DNA of 35,371 bases. Source: an uncultured Clostridia bacterium (GTDB taxonomy: Bacteria > Bacillota > Clostridia > Oscillospirales > Acutalibacteraceae). Of this stretch, positions 1-7,373 are shown one piece after another. The notes beneath the pieces are model-generated. The model ran no database searches and was not told the origin of the DNA. It saw only the letters and a list, made by a program, of their open reading frames with translations. The position numbers and the translations under genes were made by a program. Numbering within the stretch: position 1 is the first letter of the stretch; every line of letters begins with the position of its first letter. The stretch is from positions 1-35,371 of the forward strand of contig CAMMRL010000026.1 of the NCBI GenBank assembly GCA_946499275.1, written 5' to 3'.

Positions 1-825
1 CGCGTGGTCTGCCAGGGGGTGCCCGGCGCCTATTCGCACCAGGCGGCGGGCCGGCTTTTCCCCGGCACGTCCCCCCGGTTCGTCCCCGCCTTCTCCGATG
101 TATTCGCTGCTGTTGCGGGCGGGACGGCGGATTACGGCGTCCTGCCGGTGGAGAATTCGACCGCCGGCTCGGTGAACGAGGTGTACGACCTGGTGATGAA
201 GCACCGTTTTTCGATCGCCGCGGCGGTGGAAGTGCCGGTCCGGCACTGCCTGCTCGCCCTCTCCGGCGCCAAGAGGGAGCGGCTGACCGCCGTGTATTCC
301 AAACAGGAAGCGCTGGCCCAGTGCGCGGAGTATATCGACGCGAACGGCCTGGAAGCGCGGCAGTACAGCAATACCGCCGCCGCCGCCGAGATGGTCGCCC
401 AAAGCGGGGATACCACCATCGCGGCGATTGCCTCCGAAAAGGCAGCGGAATTATACGGATTGGATATACTCGCAAAAAATATACAGACTTCAAACAATAA
501 CACCACCCGCTTTATCGCGATTTCCCGGGAACTGGTGATCCCCGGGAACGCAAACAAGATCAGCCTGATTTTTGCCTTGCCCCATGTGACCGGGTCGCTG
601 TACCGCACGCTGTCCCGTTTTGCGATGGCCGGGCTGAACCTGACCAAGCTGGAAAGCCGTCCTCTGCGCGGGAGCGGATTTCAGTATAATTTTTATCTGG
701 ATTTTGAAGGGTCGCTTTCCCACCCTGGCACCGTGGATCTGCTCTGCGCCCTGTCGGAGGAGATGCCCGCGTTTTCCTTCTTAGGCAATTATCATGAGCA
801 GGAGCCGCCGGATATACAGGACTAA
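1..825 (+). CDS. pheA: Prephenate dehydratase (ACT-domain), 5' end cut by the window
   Basis: Converts prephenate to phenylpyruvate in phenylalanine synthesis; cytosolic. The frame is open to the left edge, and the first residues (VCQGVPGAYSHQAA) match the usual opening of the dehydratase domain. The natural start therefore lies upstream, possibly after a fused chorismate mutase domain that cannot be seen here. The catalytic-domain motif NNTTRFIAIS is near residue 162-171. A C-terminal ACT domain follows and carries the ESRP phenylalanine-binding motif (KLESRPLRG), so feedback inhibition by phenylalanine is expected from family knowledge. The stop is followed by about 140 bases before the next gene, with no obvious terminator. 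The family call is firm; fusion status is unknown. Confidence 0.93.
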   Translation, partial: RVVCQGVPGAYSHQAAGRLFPGTSPRFVPAFSDVFAAVAGGTADYGVLPVENSTAGSVNEVYDLVMKHRFSIAAAVEVPVRHCLLALSGAKRERLTAVYSKQEALAQCAEYIDANGLEARQYSNTAAAAEMVAQSGDTTIAAIASEKAAELYGLDILAKNIQTSNNNTTRFIAISRELVIPGNANKISLIFALPHVTGSLYRTLSRFAMAGLNLTKLESRPLRGSGFQYNFYLDFEGSLSHPGTVDLLCALSEEMPAFSFLGNYHEQEPPDIQD

Positions 826-901
826 CGGATCGATAAATGGAAAATCCTCGGGGAAAACCGATCGAAAATCTTAAGATGTGATTAGGAAGCGCTTTATCCC
901 G

Positions 902-931
902 TTGCTTTTTCCTCACATGCGGACATATAAT
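902..931 (+). promoter_or_regulatory. Predicted sigma-A promoter of the PAP2-like gene
   Basis: A perfect -10 TATAAT lies at 926-931. A partial -35 TTGCTT lies at 902-907 with an 18-base spacer. It sits about 33 bases before the start codon and just upstream of the ribosome site GGAGGGG (951-957). Predicted by eye only. Confidence 0.5.
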
Positions 932-963
932 AAAGATAGCTTTTGAGAAAGGAGGGGAACGAT

Positions 964-1722
964 ATGCGTCTTCCGTTTTCCGGGATAGAATCCATGGATA
1001 TGAAAAAAGCGCGGGCGGGGTTAAAGGAATATGCCGGCGTCATGGTGAAGAAATACTGGCACGCTGTGCTTTTCCTTGGATATCTTGTCCTGATGCCGCA
1101 GTTCTGGCTTTTGGAAAAATACGTCGTCCCCCAGTACTGGATCAGCTGCCCGCTGGACCAGGCGATTCCTTTCCTCCCGGTTTTCGTCATCCCCTACGTG
1201 CTGTGGTTCCCCATGATTGCGTTGGTGTTGCTCGCTCTGTGCTTCAGCGACCGCGGGGACTTTGCCCGCACGATCCTGCTTTTATACGCCGGGATGGCGC
1301 TGGCGATGCTGATCTGCCTGTTGTTCCCGCACGGCCAGCCCCTTCGGCCGATCGTGACGGAAAACGATGTTTTTTCCCGTTTGGTGCGATATATCATTTA
1401 TGCCAACGATACCAACACCAACACCTTCCCCAGCATCCACGTCCTCAATCAGCTGGCGATCCATATCGGGCTGTGCAAGTCCAAGCTGTTCCGCGACCGG
1501 AAGGGCTGGAAGCGCTTTTCACTGATAATGACCATCCTTATCTGCGCATCGACCTGCTTTATCAAGCAGCATTCGATTCTGGATGTGATCGGCGCCTTGG
1601 TTTTGGAAATCCCGCTGTATCTCCTGGTTTTCCGGGTGGACTGGGCCCGCGTCGTCCCGCAGGAATGGCGCGACCGGGTCCGCTCCTGGGAAAGCCGGAA
1701 CCGCCTGCAGGAAGACTATTGA
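964..1722 (+). CDS. PAP2-superfamily membrane phosphatase / inositolphosphotransferase-like protein
   Basis: A 252-residue integral membrane protein with about six hydrophobic segments. Three PAP2 phosphatase motifs are recognisable: QPLRP near residue 125-129 (the RP of motif 1), FPSIH at 155-159 (motif 2, with His159), and KQHSILD at 201-207 (motif 3, with His203 and Asp207). These form the phosphohistidine active site of lipid phosphatases and phosphotransferases. The pattern is closest to the Aur1/inositolphosphotransferase-like branch (PAP2_3). The true substrate is unknown; a lipid phosphate or headgroup is likely. ATG 964 is chosen because GGAGGGG lies 6 bases upstream. A TTG at 943 is in frame but has no ribosome site. 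The gene is monocistronic, with a promoter before it and a strong terminator after it. Confidence 0.8.
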   Translation: MRLPFSGIESMDMKKARAGLKEYAGVMVKKYWHAVLFLGYLVLMPQFWLLEKYVVPQYWISCPLDQAIPFLPVFVIPYVLWFPMIALVLLALCFSDRGDFARTILLLYAGMALAMLICLLFPHGQPLRPIVTENDVFSRLVRYIIYANDTNTNTFPSIHVLNQLAIHIGLCKSKLFRDRKGWKRFSLIMTILICASTCFIKQHSILDVIGALVLEIPLYLLVFRVDWARVVPQEWRDRVRSWESRNRLQEDY

Positions 1723-1794
1723 GAATGGGGCTTTATCGCCAGGCGGCGTTTATGCAGGGCTGGACGGCAGGAAAAGGCAATGGATTGTTCGATA

Positions 1795-1831
1795 AAAGAC
1801 AGGATTGACCAAGTTGGTCAATCCTGTCTTT
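1795..1831 (+). terminator. Intrinsic terminator after the PAP2-like gene
   Basis: Perfect 17-bp inverted repeat (arms 1795-1811 and 1815-1831) around a 3-base loop. The 3' arm ends in TCTTT. It lies about 70 bases after the stop codon at 1722. Confidence 0.8.
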
Positions 1832-2135
1832 CGTTATCCGTCTGTCCCTAGCACCGCCGTGGGCAGGGCTTAGAATCCTTAGATTGGGAATATCTTACAA
1901 TAACGGCGTATCCTTATTTTAGGCTTCACCGGCCGAGGGGAGGATAAGGCGTCGGTCTCCTTGAACGGATTAAGCCGGGAAAGGAGCGGGTGATGGTTAT
2001 AATCTGTGTGAAACGGCTGTGGCCGAAATAAACATCAGAAACCGGCGGATGCTGCCGGCGCTTCCGGGAGGGGCATGTGCCAGAAAAAGGAGCCGGCAAA
2101 CAAAGAAGAAAGCCGTATTGGTTCCCCGACGGCGG
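1832..2135. other. Intergenic stretch, no gene recognised
   Basis: About 300 bases between two genes whose 3' ends face each other. One 12-codon frame (ATG 1993, stop 2031) follows AAAGGAGCGGG, but it is too short to call. No RNA gene, clear terminator for the rsmF-like gene, or repeat was recognised. Confidence 0.4.
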
Positions 2136-3680
2136 TTATCCCCGCAGCCGAAGCCCCTTGGGATACCGGTTTTTCAGCCTGCCGCCCACCGCTTTCCCAA
2201 AACCGGTCACGATGCCGGCGGCCGCTACCGCCGTCCACCCGGCGCATCCGGGCGCATCGACGGCTTCCCCGCGCAAAAAGGCGTTCAGCCGCGGATCATC
2301 CAACGGAAGATCCAACCGGGATACGCAGTCGGCGGGATCCGCCGACTGAAACAGGGCGTGGCAGGGTTCCAGCCGGTCTTTGCATAATTCCGCGCCCGCA
2401 ATCCCGGCCGCCAGCACGCCGTGCCCTTCCAGGGAGGGAAGCCCCTCCGGCATCAGACGAACCTGCCCGCCGGCAACGCGCAGATCAGCCGTCAGAGGGC
2501 TAAAAAAGCACGATTTGTATAATGATTTAAAATTAATACTAATAGTATCCATGGAAAAGGATGAATTAAGGCGTCCAGCGCCTTTTTTGCTCTGCCTGTC
2601 CGTTTTTCTGGCAGCGGTTTTGTATACAGATGGTGCCGTATGGGCCTTCTTCCCGCATGGATCGCATGAGAAGCCGTCCTTTTCCAATGCCGCGTTGTTG
2701 TTGGCGTTGCTCTCCGAACGGTGGCGTATCAACGCGAGGAAATGCCCTTCCCCGCCGTCGCCGGGTAAAATCCGCCGGCAGTTTTCCATGGGGAAACCCG
2801 GATCGGGCAGCCCCGGCGAAAAGGGGCGCACGCGGTCCAGGGAAAAGCCGGGACGGCCGAAGGGCAGGGCGGCCGGGAGCAGCTCATAATTCGGATGGGC
2901 GGCAAGGAAACGGGCGACCAGGCATTCGTTTTCCTCGGGGGCGAAGGTGCAGGTGGAGTATACCAGCCGCCCGCCCGGCGCTACGGCGCCCGCCGCCGCC
3001 CACAGGATTTCCTCCTGTCGCGCGGCGCATAGCCGGATGTTTTCCACACTCCACTGCTCCAGCGCAGCCGGTTCTTTCCGGAACATCCCTTCGCCCGAGC
3101 AGGGGGCGTCCACCAGCACCGCGTCAAAAAAAGCGGGAAGCCCGGCGCAGAGGGAAGGCGCGTCGCTGCTCGATACGACGGCGTTGCGCACGCCGCACCG
3201 CTCCAGGTTCTGCAGCAGGATCTGCGCCCGCCCGCGCACATATTCGTTGGACCACAAAAGCCCCCGTCCCTGTAGCGCGGCGGCGATCTGGGTGGATTTG
3301 CCGCCCGGCGCAGCGCAGAGGTCGAGAACCCGTTCCCCCGGCTGGGGCGCAAGCAGCGTCACCGCGGAAGCGGCGGAGGGTTCCTGCATATAATACGCGC
3401 CGGCATGGTGTAACGGATCGGCTCCCGCCTTGAATCCATCTCCTTCCAGATAAAAGCAGTCCGGGGCGAACGGGGAGGGGGTGAGCCTGGGCGTGTTTCC
3501 ACCGGGCGAATCGGACCTCTGCGAAAAAAGGGAAACCAATTTTTCCGGCGAACATTTCAGCGCGTTCGCGCGCACCCCCCGGCGCAGGGGCAGGGCATAG
3601 CTTTTATAAAAGTGCGCCACATCGCCGTCGAGCAGGGCATCCATCCGGCGGCAGAATTCCGAAGGCAAGGAGATTTCCAC
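2136..3680 (-). CDS. rsmF: RsmF/RsmB-type rRNA cytosine-C5 methyltransferase
   Basis: An S-adenosylmethionine-dependent 5-methylcytosine methyltransferase of the NOL1/NOP2/Sun family, probably acting on 16S rRNA. With the GTG start at 3680 it has 514 residues. The SAM loop is near residue 119-128 (LDLCAAPGGKS). Motif IV is DAPCSGEG with Cys194, and motif VI is YSTCTFAPEENE with Cys244, so both cysteines of the catalytic pair are present. The C-terminal ~120 residues match the RsmF PUA-like RNA-binding tail, ending in KNRYPKGLR. GTG 3680 is preferred over ATG 3719: AAAGGCGGG lies just upstream of it, the protein then begins at the conserved LPSEF block, and the predicted promoter would start transcription near 3711. 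An upstream in-frame extension to 3848 would run into the divergent gene and is rejected. Confidence 0.9.
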   Translation of the reverse strand: MEISLPSEFCRRMDALLDGDVAHFYKSYALPLRRGVRANALKCSPEKLVSLFSQRSDSPGGNTPRLTPSPFAPDCFYLEGDGFKAGADPLHHAGAYYMQEPSAASAVTLLAPQPGERVLDLCAAPGGKSTQIAAALQGRGLLWSNEYVRGRAQILLQNLERCGVRNAVVSSSDAPSLCAGLPAFFDAVLVDAPCSGEGMFRKEPAALEQWSVENIRLCAARQEEILWAAAGAVAPGGRLVYSTCTFAPEENECLVARFLAAHPNYELLPAALPFGRPGFSLDRVRPFSPGLPDPGFPMENCRRILPGDGGEGHFLALIRHRSESNANNNAALEKDGFSCDPCGKKAHTAPSVYKTAARKTDRQSKKGAGRLNSSFSMDTISINFKSLYKSCFFSPLTADLRVAGGQVRLMPEGLPSLEGHGVLAAGIAGAELCKDRLEPCHALFQSADPADCVSRLDLPLDDPRLNAFLRGEAVDAPGCAGWTAVAAAGIVTGFGKAVGGRLKNRYPKGLRLRG

Positions 3681-3717
3681 CGTATCCCGCCTTTCTGTTG
3701 ATAAAATCACCATTTTC

Positions 3718-3746
3718 ATTGTATCGGGCGAAGGTAACAAAAGCAA
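3718..3746 (-). promoter_or_regulatory. Predicted promoter of the rsmF-like gene
   Basis: On the minus strand, -35 TTGCTT (3746-3741), a 17-base spacer, and -10 TACAAT (3723-3718). The predicted transcript start lies between the two candidate start codons and supports the GTG at 3680. Confidence 0.5.
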
Positions 3747-3830
3747 CGAATAATTTAGAAAACGCATAAAGGCCGGTGCGGCCGGCAAAACTATAGCCGT
3801 AACAAATACGGAAAGGGGAAGGGCGATCGT

Positions 3831-4286
3831 ATGGAACAGAGAAAACAAAATCCAGCCGAAATGGACAATACCGCGCTGCTCAAGGATATTTACCAGGATG
3901 CAAAAATGGGCGAGGAAACCCTCAAAACCCTGTTGAAAACGATTGAAAGCGGCCAGATTAAAAGCGACTTACAGGCGCAGATGGCCGGGTACGCGGAGTT
4001 TTACGGGAAGGCGCAGAAGGAACTGGCCAAGCTGCATGCTGATCCGGAGGAAGTGGGGCCGCTGACCAAAGCGTCGTCCTACCTCGGGGTCAAGATGAAC
4101 GCCATGCTGGACCGCAGCCCCTCCCATGTGGCGGAAATGACCATCCAGGGAAGCACAATGGGGATTGTCAGCACCACCGAGAGCCTGAATAAGCACCCGC
4201 AGGCCGGGCACGAAGCGAAGCGGCTGGCGAACGACGTGCTGTCCTTTGAGCAGAAGAATATCGAGCGGATGAAGAATTATTTGTAA
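3831..4286 (+). CDS. Small helical protein of unknown function (151 aa), ferritin-like bundle possible
   Basis: Function not recognised. The 151-residue product is rich in charged and amphipathic stretches typical of a helical bundle. It has no membrane segment, signal peptide or cysteine. Several spaced Glu/His positions, such as SHVAEMTIQGSTMG near residues 97-110 and HEAKRLANDVLSFEQ near 126-140, resemble the layout of ferritin-like or DUF2383-like four-helix proteins. No complete metal site could be assigned, however. From memory, similar short proteins are common in Clostridia and are annotated as hypothetical. ATG 3831 follows a purine-rich site (GAAAGGGGAAGGG). The gene is transcribed away from rsmF and ends at a strong bidirectional terminator. 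Expression is likely monocistronic. Confidence 0.75.
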   Translation: MEQRKQNPAEMDNTALLKDIYQDAKMGEETLKTLLKTIESGQIKSDLQAQMAGYAEFYGKAQKELAKLHADPEEVGPLTKASSYLGVKMNAMLDRSPSHVAEMTIQGSTMGIVSTTESLNKHPQAGHEAKRLANDVLSFEQKNIERMKNYL

Positions 4287-4319
4287 AAGCCCTCACCGTG
4301 AGGGACGGCCAGAGAAAAA

Positions 4320-4346
4320 CGCGGAGGAAGCCGATCTTCCTCCGCG
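4320..4346. terminator. Bidirectional terminator between convergent genes
   Basis: Perfect 11-bp stem (4320-4330 with 4336-4346) and a 5-base loop. An A-run (4315-4319) precedes it and a T-rich stretch follows it, so it can serve both the helical-protein gene (+) and the ACT gene (-). A smaller hairpin lies just before it at about 4290-4303. Confidence 0.8.
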
Positions 4347-4364
4347 TATATTCTATATAATATT

Positions 4365-4796
4365 TTACATAGCGTAAATCTGGTTCTCATCCAGGATTTC
4401 AATTCCCCGTGCCTTGAGAGCGGCAATCGCCGTGTCGTTGTCCTCCACCCGCAGGATGACGCAGGCGCGGCCCTGGTCGCGGGAAATAAAGGCGTACATA
4501 TATTTCACGTCGATCGCTGCGTCCGCCAGCGCTTTGGCTGCCTCGGCAAACCCGCCCGGCTGGTCTGGGATCCCGATTGCGATTACGCTGGTGAGGGAAA
4601 CGGTCAAACCGGCGGCCTTTAAGGCTGCTTCCGCCTCGTCCGGCTTGTCGACGATCAGGCGGAGGATGCCGAAATTGGTGGTGTCCGCTACCGAAAGGGC
4701 GCGGATGTCGATCTCCGCCTTGGCAATGATCGAAGTGATTTCCGCCAAGCGGCCGGATTTGTTTTCTACAAAAATGGAGAGCTGTTTGATGAACAT
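4365..4796 (-). CDS. Tandem ACT-domain amino-acid-binding protein
   Basis: A 143-residue protein made of two consecutive ACT domains (about residues 1-70 and 72-143). Both show the usual beta-alpha-beta pattern with a Gly at the ligand turn (NKSGRLAEIT and DQPGGFAEAA). ACT domains bind small ligands, usually amino acids, and regulate partner enzymes. There is no catalytic domain, so a regulatory or sensor role is inferred. In other Clostridia, stand-alone tandem-ACT proteins are often found beside phenylacetate-CoA ligase genes, but none is present here. The ATG is preceded by AAGGGGGAC. A promoter is predicted at 4882-4910, which gives a leader of about 80 bases containing a small GC hairpin (4856-4868). 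Confidence 0.88.
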   Translation of the reverse strand: MFIKQLSIFVENKSGRLAEITSIIAKAEIDIRALSVADTTNFGILRLIVDKPDEAEAALKAAGLTVSLTSVIAIGIPDQPGGFAEAAKALADAAIDVKYMYAFISRDQGRACVILRVEDNDTAIAALKARGIEILDENQIYAM

Positions 4797-4881
4797 ACCG
4801 GTGTCCCCCTTATCGTTTTATAATTTATAGCTTTTCCAAAAGATACCCGCTTTACCGCCCAAAGGGCGTTTTTCCTCTTTT

Positions 4882-4910
4882 ATTATACCATGCGCCCCGG
4901 CGCCGGGCAA
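4882..4910 (-). promoter_or_regulatory. Predicted extended -10 promoter of the ACT gene
   Basis: On the minus strand, -35 TTGCCC (4910-4905), a 17-base spacer, and TGGTATAAT (4890-4882), which is an extended -10 with a perfect TATAAT core. Confidence 0.6.
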
Positions 4911-4937
4911 GATGGAATTTCCCCAGTGCGGCAGCGC

Positions 4938-6047
4938 TCATCGCAGGAAAAGGGAACGAAACACTTCCGCCGCTTCGTCCGGCGTGAAGCCGCCCGGTGT
5001 GCGCGCAAAGTTTTTCAGCCCTGTCCACCGCGGCCGGTAACCGTCGATCTTCTCTTTTGTCATTGTGACGTCCAGCCGGGGGGTGAGTGCTTCCAGCATG
5101 GCCAATACCCGCTCCCTTCCCCCGCACAGGGCGTAGAACTGTTCAGCGCGCCGGGGTTCTTGTTCCTCCGCCCGGCGGAGGAAAGCGGGCAGGAAGACCG
5201 CGCAGGCCGCGCCGTGGGGCAGGCTGTACTCTTCGGTCAGGATATACCCGAGCGGGTGGGGGAACGCGGTGCCGCAGGCGTTGAGCACCATCCCGGCCCA
5301 TAGCGAACCGTAATACAGCTGTTCCCGCATGGCGGGATCCGGAAGGCCGGGATTCGCCGTCAGCCAGTACAGCCCGCCGGACACCATCGCCAGCGCCCGT
5401 TCCCCAAAAGCGGTGATTACGTTTCCGCACCCAGGCGCGAACCAACCCTCCGCCGCGTGGGAGAAGGCGTCCAGCGCCGTGCAAACGGTGGTTTCTCGGG
5501 AGGTGCTGTGGGTATAACGCGGGTCGGCGAACACATAGCGGGCGTAGCACTCCGGGTTGGTGATGCTCTGCTTGCGACGCTCCCGGTCTAGGGTGAGCAC
5601 GGCGGTGGCGCTCACTTCGCTGCCGGTGCCGGCCGTGGTACCGACCAGCACGAGCGGCAAGGCTGGTCGGCGCAGCGCCCCCGCCATCAGCTCATAGCCC
5701 TGGGTGGAACCATTGGCGGCGAGCCAGGCGGCCGCTTTGGATGCATCCATCACCGAGCCGCCGCCAATTCCTAAAATAAAGTCGGACCGGCAGGTCTCCG
5801 CCGTGAAGGCGGCGACCTGGCACTGCGAAAGCAGCGGGTTGGCCCCGATACCGGGGAAGACGGTAGCGGTCACTCCGGCAGCTTCCAAAACTTCCATGGC
5901 GTCGTCCAGCGCGCCGCTCGCTTTGGCGGCGTGGGCGCTGGTGACAATCAGGCACCGCCTCCCGAGCGCGCGCAACCGTTCCCCCTTGTCTTTAAGGCAG
6001 CCTTCGCCGCTGAATATTTGTACCGGCATATGAAAGGTAAAGTCCAT
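4938..6047 (-). CDS. Iron-containing (type III) alcohol dehydrogenase
   Basis: A 369-residue NAD(P)-dependent group III alcohol dehydrogenase that interconverts an aldehyde or ketone and an alcohol; cytosolic. The nucleotide-binding motif GIGGGSVMDASKA is near residues 82-95, and GTTAGTGSEVS follows. All four expected metal ligands are visible: Asp and His of LDAFSHAAEG, His of FPHPLGY, and His of LPHGAACA. Length is normal for the family. ATG 6047 is chosen because the protein then starts with the usual MDFTFHMPVQIFSG and GAAAGGA lies upstream; an ATG 12 codons further out lacks a good ribosome site. The substrate cannot be told from sequence (ethanol, butanol or diol are all possible). It is divergent from the rnf cluster, so both could respond to the same redox signal. 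Confidence 0.9.
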   Translation of the reverse strand: MDFTFHMPVQIFSGEGCLKDKGERLRALGRRCLIVTSAHAAKASGALDDAMEVLEAAGVTATVFPGIGANPLLSQCQVAAFTAETCRSDFILGIGGGSVMDASKAAAWLAANGSTQGYELMAGALRRPALPLVLVGTTAGTGSEVSATAVLTLDRERRKQSITNPECYARYVFADPRYTHSTSRETTVCTALDAFSHAAEGWFAPGCGNVITAFGERALAMVSGGLYWLTANPGLPDPAMREQLYYGSLWAGMVLNACGTAFPHPLGYILTEEYSLPHGAACAVFLPAFLRRAEEQEPRRAEQFYALCGGRERVLAMLEALTPRLDVTMTKEKIDGYRPRWTGLKNFARTPGGFTPDEAAEVFRSLFLR

Positions 6048-6098
6048 GGCCGTATTTGTCCTTTCTGTCAGAAAACCGCCCATTCTGTGAATTTGCCC

Positions 6099-6132
6099 TT
6101 GTCTTTTTGGGAAAAATAGTCTATGATTAGAC
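6099..6132 (+). promoter_or_regulatory. Predicted promoter of the nusG-II/rnf cluster with an inverted repeat over the -10
   Basis: -35 TTGTCT (6099-6104), a 17-base spacer, and -10 TATGAT (6122-6127). A perfect inverted repeat, GTCTA-TGAT-TAGAC (6119-6132), is centred on the -10, as a repressor operator would be. The regulator is unknown. The leader runs about 130 bases to the first gene and holds a 7-bp inverted repeat (6139-6145 with 6172-6178). Confidence 0.5.
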
Positions 6133-6264
6133 AGTTATCGCCTATCTGTTTTTAGCGGTTCCCTGCAATAAATAGGCGGTGAAGCTATTTACCGATAGTA
6201 TATCAAATTCCGGGGGAAAATACCAGATGTTTCGGGCAGAAAAAGGGCAGGCGCGGAAGGGGGC

Positions 6265-6681
6265 ATGGGCGGGCCGATGGAGACAAAAGTACGGAAACGC
6301 ATTGGCCTGCGACGGGCGGATCTTATCCTAGCGGGTATGCTTGCCGCTTTCGCCCTTGTATTAATCGGAGGGTACGCCTTGTTCTCCCGCCAAGGTGGGG
6401 AGGCGGTCCTCACCACGCCGGAAGGGGAGCGCATGCTTCCCCTGTCCGAGGATGTTACGCTTTCCATAGAGGGAAAGAACGGCATCCCGGTAGTCATCCG
6501 TGTGGAAGACGGGGCCGTGTGGTTTGAAAGCAGCGGCTGTCCAGACCAGATCTGTGTCCACAGCGGCCGTCTGACCAGGACGGGGGACGCCGCCGCCTGC
6601 CTGCCCGCCGGGGTGCTTCTCCGGGTGACGGAGAGCGGGGAAGCCGAAGGGTCCGTCCCGGCGGACGCGGTGGCGGGATAA
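6265..6681 (+). CDS. NusG domain II-containing membrane-anchored protein
   Basis: A 138-residue protein: one N-terminal transmembrane helix (about residues 18-40), then a small extracytoplasmic beta domain. The motif SSGCPDQICVHSGRL, with two cysteines, is typical of the NusG_II family (PF07009). The family has no proven enzyme activity. In Clostridia it is commonly next to the Gx transporter gene and FMN-binding or Rnf genes, as here. Two starts are possible: ATG 6265, which lies very close to GGAAGGGGG (6255-6263), or ATG 6277 with a spacing of about 13 bases; 6265 is kept. It is the first gene of the presumed rnf transcription unit. Confidence 0.85.
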   Translation: MGGPMETKVRKRIGLRRADLILAGMLAAFALVLIGGYALFSRQGGEAVLTTPEGERMLPLSEDVTLSIEGKNGIPVVIRVEDGAVWFESSGCPDQICVHSGRLTRTGDAAACLPAGVLLRVTESGEAEGSVPADAVAG

Positions 6682-6762
6682 TCCGTTGTCGTGTAGGAGC
6701 GGGGAGGGGAGCTTGTTGACACGGCTCCTTTCCCAAAAGCGTGAAACGAGGGGGTAACACGT

Positions 6763-7281
6763 ATGGATCCGACGGGAAAGCCGGGGACAGCCCGGCGTGC
6801 AGCGCTGCTCGGTATCCTTTGCGCCCTGGCGATCGCGCTTTCGTTTCTGGAGGGGTTTCTGCCGGTCCTGCCGGTTCCCGGTGCCAAGCTCGGCCTGTCC
6901 AATCTGGTGACGATGGTGGCGCTGTCTTCCCTGGGGTTGCCGGCTGCGTTCACGGTGACGATGGGAAAGGCGCTTTTCGCCCTTTTTCGGGGAGGGACCG
7001 CGTTCTTGATGAGCCTGTCGGGAGGGCTGCTCAGCACCCTGGTGATGGCGCTGGCGTGGCGGCTGTTCCGTCGCCGGTTCAGTTTTGTCGGGATCGGACT
7101 GCTCGGCGCGGTGGCGCACAACGGCGGGCAGCTGGGAATGGCCACGCTGCTGATGGGCCCCTCCCTGCTCGCCTACGCACCCTGGCTGCTCCTCCTGGCG
7201 ATTGTGGCTGGTACGGCGACAGGGCTGACACTCAATTTGGCATTACCCGCTTTGCGGCGGTTGCATATATATAAAGATTGA
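6763..7281 (+). CDS. Gx transporter family protein (HepS1/heptaprenyl diphosphate synthase component I-like)
   Basis: A 172-residue integral membrane protein with about five hydrophobic helices. Glycine-rich segments near residues 34-45 (PVPGAKLGLSNL) and 75-90 (FRGGTAFLMSLSGG) match PF07456. The family was first named after a subunit of heptaprenyl diphosphate synthase, but it looks like an ECF-transporter S-component-type membrane protein. Its actual substrate is unknown. ATG 6763 follows GAGGGGG. It lies 81 bases after the NusG-II gene and 92 bases before rnfC, so it probably belongs to the same transcript. A role in Rnf maturation or in flavin/isoprenoid supply is inference only. Confidence 0.83.
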   Translation: MDPTGKPGTARRAALLGILCALAIALSFLEGFLPVLPVPGAKLGLSNLVTMVALSSLGLPAAFTVTMGKALFALFRGGTAFLMSLSGGLLSTLVMALAWRLFRRRFSFVGIGLLGAVAHNGGQLGMATLLMGPSLLAYAPWLLLLAIVAGTATGLTLNLALPALRRLHIYKD

Positions 7282-7373
7282 TATTCCTAATTCATCGTCA
7301 GGAAAAACCCGCGGGAGAACTCGCCGGCGCTGTGCGCCGCGGCCGGGTTCGCCCGCAGAAAGGCATGGTAACG

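Noticed and set aside
1993-2031. 12-codon ORF behind AAAGGAGCGGG
   Set aside because: Too short, no family, no promoter; a chance ribosome-site match is likely.
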